This document shows, piece after piece, positions 6,628 to 9,043 of a stretch of 9,043 bases of DNA. Below the pieces are notes generated by a model. That model was not told the DNA's origin. It saw only the letters and a list, made by a program, of their open reading frames with translations, and made no database searches. Within the stretch, counting starts at the first letter, position 1. Every line of letters starts with the position of its first letter. The position numbers and the translations under genes are program-made. Source of the DNA: H111-94 sp034436045. GTDB taxonomy: Bacteria > Chloroflexota > Ktedonobacteria > Ktedonobacterales > Ktedonobacteraceae. The DNA is taken from contig DAOTVZ010000180.1 of assembly GCA_034436045.1 (NCBI GenBank), positions 1 through 9,043 of the forward strand, given 5' to 3'.

Positions 6628-7497
6628 AGGAATAATCTTACCTGCCATGCGCATCCCCGCCTTCCAGCGCGAGGTGCGGGCATCCATGAAATCAACAATG
6701 GCGTTCAAGATGCAGGCGATAATCGTTAAAACGACGAGCGCTGCGAAAACGCCAGCGGGATTAAACTGACTGGCTGAATTATTGATGAGATAGCCGAGGC
6801 CACGATTCTCGGAGATGACCTCGCCGATGACGGCCCCGATTAAGGCGTAAGGCACAGCCATATGCAAACCGGTGAAGACGTAGCCAGTGGTCGAAGGGAT
6901 GACGACCTTGAACATGATATCGCGCGGCTTGCCGCCCATCAGACGAACAGCGTCGATGAGATTTTGATCAACGTTACGCACACCGGTCAAGGTATTGAAA
7001 AAGACGATAAAGAAGACGGTCACAGCGGCAACCATCACCTTCATCTCCAGGCCGAAACCAAACCATAGGATAAAGAGTGGGGCCAGTGCCACTTTGGGAA
7101 TGCTGTATAGAGCCACCACAAATGGATCAAGTATCTCTCCCAGGACTTGCTGGAGGCCCAGCAGGAATCCGACCACGATACCGGCCAGCACGCCGAAGAT
7201 CAATCCGAGGGTGGTCTCCTCTAACGTAATCTGTGTGTTGAACCACAGTGTACCATCTTTCGTCCAGGCTATCAGTTGCTGGAGTACCGTGAGTGGGCTA
7301 CAGAGAAACAGCGGCCCGCTCAGGTTGGAGGCAATTTGCCACGCCAGCACAAACAGAAGAAAGAAAAGAATACGTCCTCCGATTACCAGTAGGCGATGCT
7401 GTAGACGCAGACGCCGTGCTTGTAGACTGGCCAACGAAGGAGAAGCCGCATTACGTACCGACCGGACAATTTCATCTGATGAGGCTGTTGTGCTCAT
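6622..7497 (-). CDS. ABC transporter permease, SsuC/TauC type
   Basis: A 291-residue inner-membrane permease of the nitrate/sulfonate/taurine importer family (BPD transporter inner-membrane component). After a polar N-terminus of about 38 residues there are six likely membrane helices near 40-59, 92-117, 123-147, 152-172, 207-228 and 249-270. The cytoplasmic EAA loop is DAVRLMGGKPRDIMFKVVIP at 182-201, with the conserved Gly, and it couples to the ATPase. There is one permease gene, so it should work as a homodimer. Its ATG overlaps the TGA of the ATPase gene by 4 nt (7494-7497), and AGGAGGT lies 6 nt upstream, which fixes the start and implies translational coupling. It probably serves both binding proteins in this operon. 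Confidence 0.94.
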   Translation of the reverse strand: MSTTASSDEIVRSVRNAASPSLASLQARRLRLQHRLLVIGGRILFFLLFVLAWQIASNLSGPLFLCSPLTVLQQLIAWTKDGTLWFNTQITLEETTLGLIFGVLAGIVVGFLLGLQQVLGEILDPFVVALYSIPKVALAPLFILWFGFGLEMKVMVAAVTVFFIVFFNTLTGVRNVDQNLIDAVRLMGGKPRDIMFKVVIPSTTGYVFTGLHMAVPYALIGAVIGEVISENRGLGYLINNSASQFNPAGVFAALVVLTIIACILNAIVDFMDARTSRWKAGMRMAGKIIPQ

Positions 7498-8276
7498 ATT
7501 GTTACCTCCTGTCGTACACGTGCCTCAAAAAGAGCCTGCCATAAACGCTCATGTAGAGCGACAAACTCTGGCTGAAACCGTGTTTTGGCAGCATCGCGGG
7601 GGCGAGGCAGATGAACAGGTGTATCAAGCACTACGCGCCCGCCTAAGCCAAGTACCACGACCCGATCTCCCAGGACAATTGCTTCCTCGATATCGTGTGT
7701 AATAAAGAGAACAGTCTTATTGCTGTCTGACCATAAGTTGAGTAGCTCAGCCTGTAATTCCAGACGAAGCTGCGCGTCGAGAGCCCCAAACGGCTCGTCC
7801 ATGAGCAGGGTTTCAGGATCGGCGCTGAGCATGCGTGCCAAGCAGGCGCGTCGTAACATACCGCCTGATAGCTCATGTGGATAATGCTTCTCAAAGCCTT
7901 TCAAACCCACGCGCGCGATCAATTCCTGTGCCAGGCGTGTGCGTTCCGCCTTGCTGCGGCCCTGAATCTCCAGTGGCATCTTAATATTGCTCTCAACGTT
8001 ACGCCAGGGCATTAGCGTATCCTTCTGGGTCAGATAGCCGATCTCTGGGTGCGGTTCACCCATGAGATTGTCCCGATAGAACACATGTCCACTTGTTGCT
8101 GGCAGCAGACCAGCAACAATATTTAACAATGTCGATTTACCGCAACCACTTGGCCCTACTATAACAACAAAGCTACCTTGCTCAATCTCCAGATTCACAC
8201 TGGTCAGAACAGTTACTTCCCGTTCGCCGCGAATAAAGGTTTTGCTCAATTGTTCTATGCGAATAATCGCGGCCAT
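7494..8276 (-). CDS. ABC transporter ATP-binding protein, SsuB/TauB type
   Basis: A 260-residue cytoplasmic ATPase that drives the importer and is the first gene of the operon. In order: Walker A GPSGCGKST (41-49), Q-loop Q84, signature LSGGM (136-140), Walker B LLMDEP (157-162), D-loop GALD (164-167) and switch H194 in FITHD. All catalytic elements are present. The residues after the signature read LRRACLARML where relatives usually have RQRVALARAL. Its length and motif set match the nitrate/sulfonate/taurine importer ATPases. Start at the ATG with AGGAGG (8282-8287) 5 nt upstream. It ends in a 4-nt overlap with the permease gene. Confidence 0.95.
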   Translation of the reverse strand: MAAIIRIEQLSKTFIRGEREVTVLTSVNLEIEQGSFVVIVGPSGCGKSTLLNIVAGLLPATSGHVFYRDNLMGEPHPEIGYLTQKDTLMPWRNVESNIKMPLEIQGRSKAERTRLAQELIARVGLKGFEKHYPHELSGGMLRRACLARMLSADPETLLMDEPFGALDAQLRLELQAELLNLWSDSNKTVLFITHDIEEAIVLGDRVVVLGLGGRVVLDTPVHLPRPRDAAKTRFQPEFVALHERLWQALFEARVRQEVTI

Positions 8277-8344
8277 CTCATCCTCCTTCTATGTTGTGCA
8301 TACGCGATCTGTTTTACGTTCCTCTATCCAGAATGCAAGGATAC

Positions 8345-8369
8345 AAAAACGTTTTTTCATAATTATGAA
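8345..8369. promoter_or_regulatory. Two abutting palindromes upstream of the ABC operon, possible operator
   Basis: AAAAACGTTTTT (8345-8356) and TTCATAATTATGAA (8356-8369) are both perfect palindromes that share one base. They lie 69 nt or more upstream of the ATPase start. AT-rich dyads in this position are typical of repressor or activator sites, but no regulator can be named. Confidence 0.4.
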
Positions 8370-8385
8370 TACCTCTTACTGTCGA
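8356..8385 (-). promoter_or_regulatory. Candidate sigma-70-type promoter of the ABC operon
   Basis: On the minus strand TCGACA (8385-8380; 5 of 6 to TTGACA) is followed 18 nt later by TATGAA (8361-8356; 4 of 6 to TATAAT). The -10 box would lie inside the 14-bp palindrome, consistent with control at this site. The match is weak and could be chance. Confidence 0.25.
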
Positions 8386-8387
8386 GC

Positions 8388-8404
8388 GTACCAAACTGTG
8401 GTAC
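8388..8404. repeat. 6-bp perfect inverted repeat GTACCA-N5-TGGTAC
   Basis: GTACCA (8388-8393) and TGGTAC (8399-8404) flank five bases, just beyond the stop codon of the HAMP-like gene. No U-run follows on the minus strand. It lies just upstream of the candidate -35 box, where an activator could bind; it might also be a weak 3'-end hairpin of the gene before it. Confidence 0.35.
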
Positions 8405-8414
8405 TTGCAATCGA

Positions 8415-9043
8415 TTACTGCTGATGCAAAGCGCGCTGGAGTCTCCTATTCTCTTCATAGGCCTGCTGGAGTGCGAATTTCACCTGTTGCAACTCAGCCG
8501 AGTCCCGCCGCCAGCCTTGCACACGGGCTAGCAGGTTATTCAGCGAGCCTGAAATCTCCCAGAGGATATTGTCCGAGGAGAGAGGGACGCGTGCGTCGTA
8601 GTCTCCATTTGCGACCCGTCTATGAGTTTCTATAATCTGGCGGATGCTCATCTCTAGTTGTTGCTTTTGTTGTGCAGCCATCTCGGCCTGGAGTGCTAAG
8701 TCATGCTCAAGTTTGGCCAGTTCCTCAGCTCGGTCGGCTCTCTGCAAAGCTTGTGTTGTACCTCGTACCCAGAGATAGGCCATAATCGATACAATCAATT
8801 GACTCAGAATAATCGGCGTCACTACTCCGGTAAAATTCACGGTGAGAAGCGCATTCAATTCTGCTGTCTGCGGTAAAAGCAGCAGAGAAGCAATCGTAAA
8901 TACACTGTTCACTCCGGCTACCACAAATACCCAGATGGGGGGTAGAAATGATACTGCACATACCAGTGGCAGGACTAGCAGGCCATACAACAACAGGTCA
9001 ATCATGTTCAGTCCACCAGGGGTCAGCACAATATTTGCCATTG
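8415..9043 (-). CDS. Membrane protein with HAMP-like segment and coiled coils (N-terminus probably outside the window)
   Basis: At least 208 residues are visible. The ATG at 9039-9041 is only 2 nt from the window edge, so it may be an internal Met and the gene is treated as partial. Hydrophobic helices lie near residues 12-31, 33-56 and 72-92 (counting from that Met). They are followed by a charged, Ala/Leu/Gln-rich coiled coil (95-137), a HAMP-like segment (about 138-175; ANGDYDARVPL, then DNILWEISGSLNN where the usual DE-Gly motif has DN), and a second coiled coil (180-206) ending at the TAA. No kinase, cyclase, DNA-binding or methyl-accepting domain follows, so the output is not encoded in this chain as seen. 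It may relay a membrane signal to a partner. The ABC operon begins 138 nt downstream on the same strand; a regulatory link is possible but unproven. Confidence 0.7.
   Translation of the reverse strand, partial: MANIVLTPGGLNMIDLLLYGLLVLPLVCAVSFLPPIWVFVVAGVNSVFTIASLLLLPQTAELNALLTVNFTGVVTPIILSQLIVSIMAYLWVRGTTQALQRADRAEELAKLEHDLALQAEMAAQQKQQLEMSIRQIIETHRRVANGDYDARVPLSSDNILWEISGSLNNLLARVQGWRRDSAELQQVKFALQQAYEENRRLQRALHQQ

Noticed and set aside
6995..7702. 235-codon plus-strand reading frame
   Set aside because: It is antisense to permease and ATPase, both of which have full motif sets; its residue composition is that of a shadow frame.
8277..8414. TPP or other riboswitch upstream of the NMT1-type importer operon
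   Set aside because: The TPP core words (CTGAGA and the ACCTGATCTGGAT-like block) are absent in this leader, and I recognise no other riboswitch core.

Overview
The window carries two gene blocks that converge on a spacer near 2619-2920, plus the end of a third gene on the right. It looks like bacterial DNA of about 50% GC with strong AGGAGG ribosome binding sites. The gene content fits a Chloroflexota (Ktedonobacteria-like) or similar multi-lineage bacterium: pyruvate:ferredoxin oxidoreductase next to a dihydroorotate-dehydrogenase-like protein, NMT1-type transport proteins, and a HAMP-like membrane protein. This placement is an inference from gene style, not from a marker gene.

Left block, plus strand (1-2618). 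The C-terminal part of pyruvate:ferredoxin (flavodoxin) oxidoreductase (nifJ) is cut by the window edge. It retains the two ferredoxin-type 4Fe-4S motifs, the proximal-cluster cysteines and the thiamine-diphosphate domain. About 20 nt downstream is a dihydroorotate-dehydrogenase-like FMN barrel protein that lacks the usual catalytic Cys/Ser, so it is probably a redox partner or an enzyme of unknown substrate rather than a pyrimidine enzyme.

Convergent spacer (2619-2920). There is no convincing gene here. It holds a perfect 13-bp inverted repeat almost exactly midway between the two stop codons, and a small GC-rich palindrome cluster.

Right block, minus strand (8276 down to 2921). This is one ABC importer operon of the nitrate/sulfonate/taurine (NMT1/SsuABC-like) type, read in the order ATPase, permease, substrate-binding lipoprotein, zinc-dependent medium-chain dehydrogenase, second substrate-binding protein. 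The two binding proteins are about 72% identical by hand count but have different export signals: one has a lipobox, the other a twin-arginine motif. ATPase and permease overlap by 4 nt; the later junctions carry stem-loops that could tune expression between cistrons. The ligand cannot be read from the sequence. The dehydrogenase suggests an organic molecule that is taken up and then oxidised or reduced.

Right edge (8415-9043). A membrane protein with several hydrophobic helices, a coiled coil, a HAMP-like segment and a second coiled coil; its N-terminus is probably outside the window. The 138 bp between it and the ABC operon hold three inverted repeats and a possible promoter.

I saw no RNA gene, CRISPR array, insertion sequence or known riboswitch. 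The main points of interest are the duplicated, differently exported binding proteins around a dehydrogenase, the altered active site of the dihydroorotate-dehydrogenase-like protein, and the series of intercistronic hairpins. Nothing here is clearly a wholly new system.
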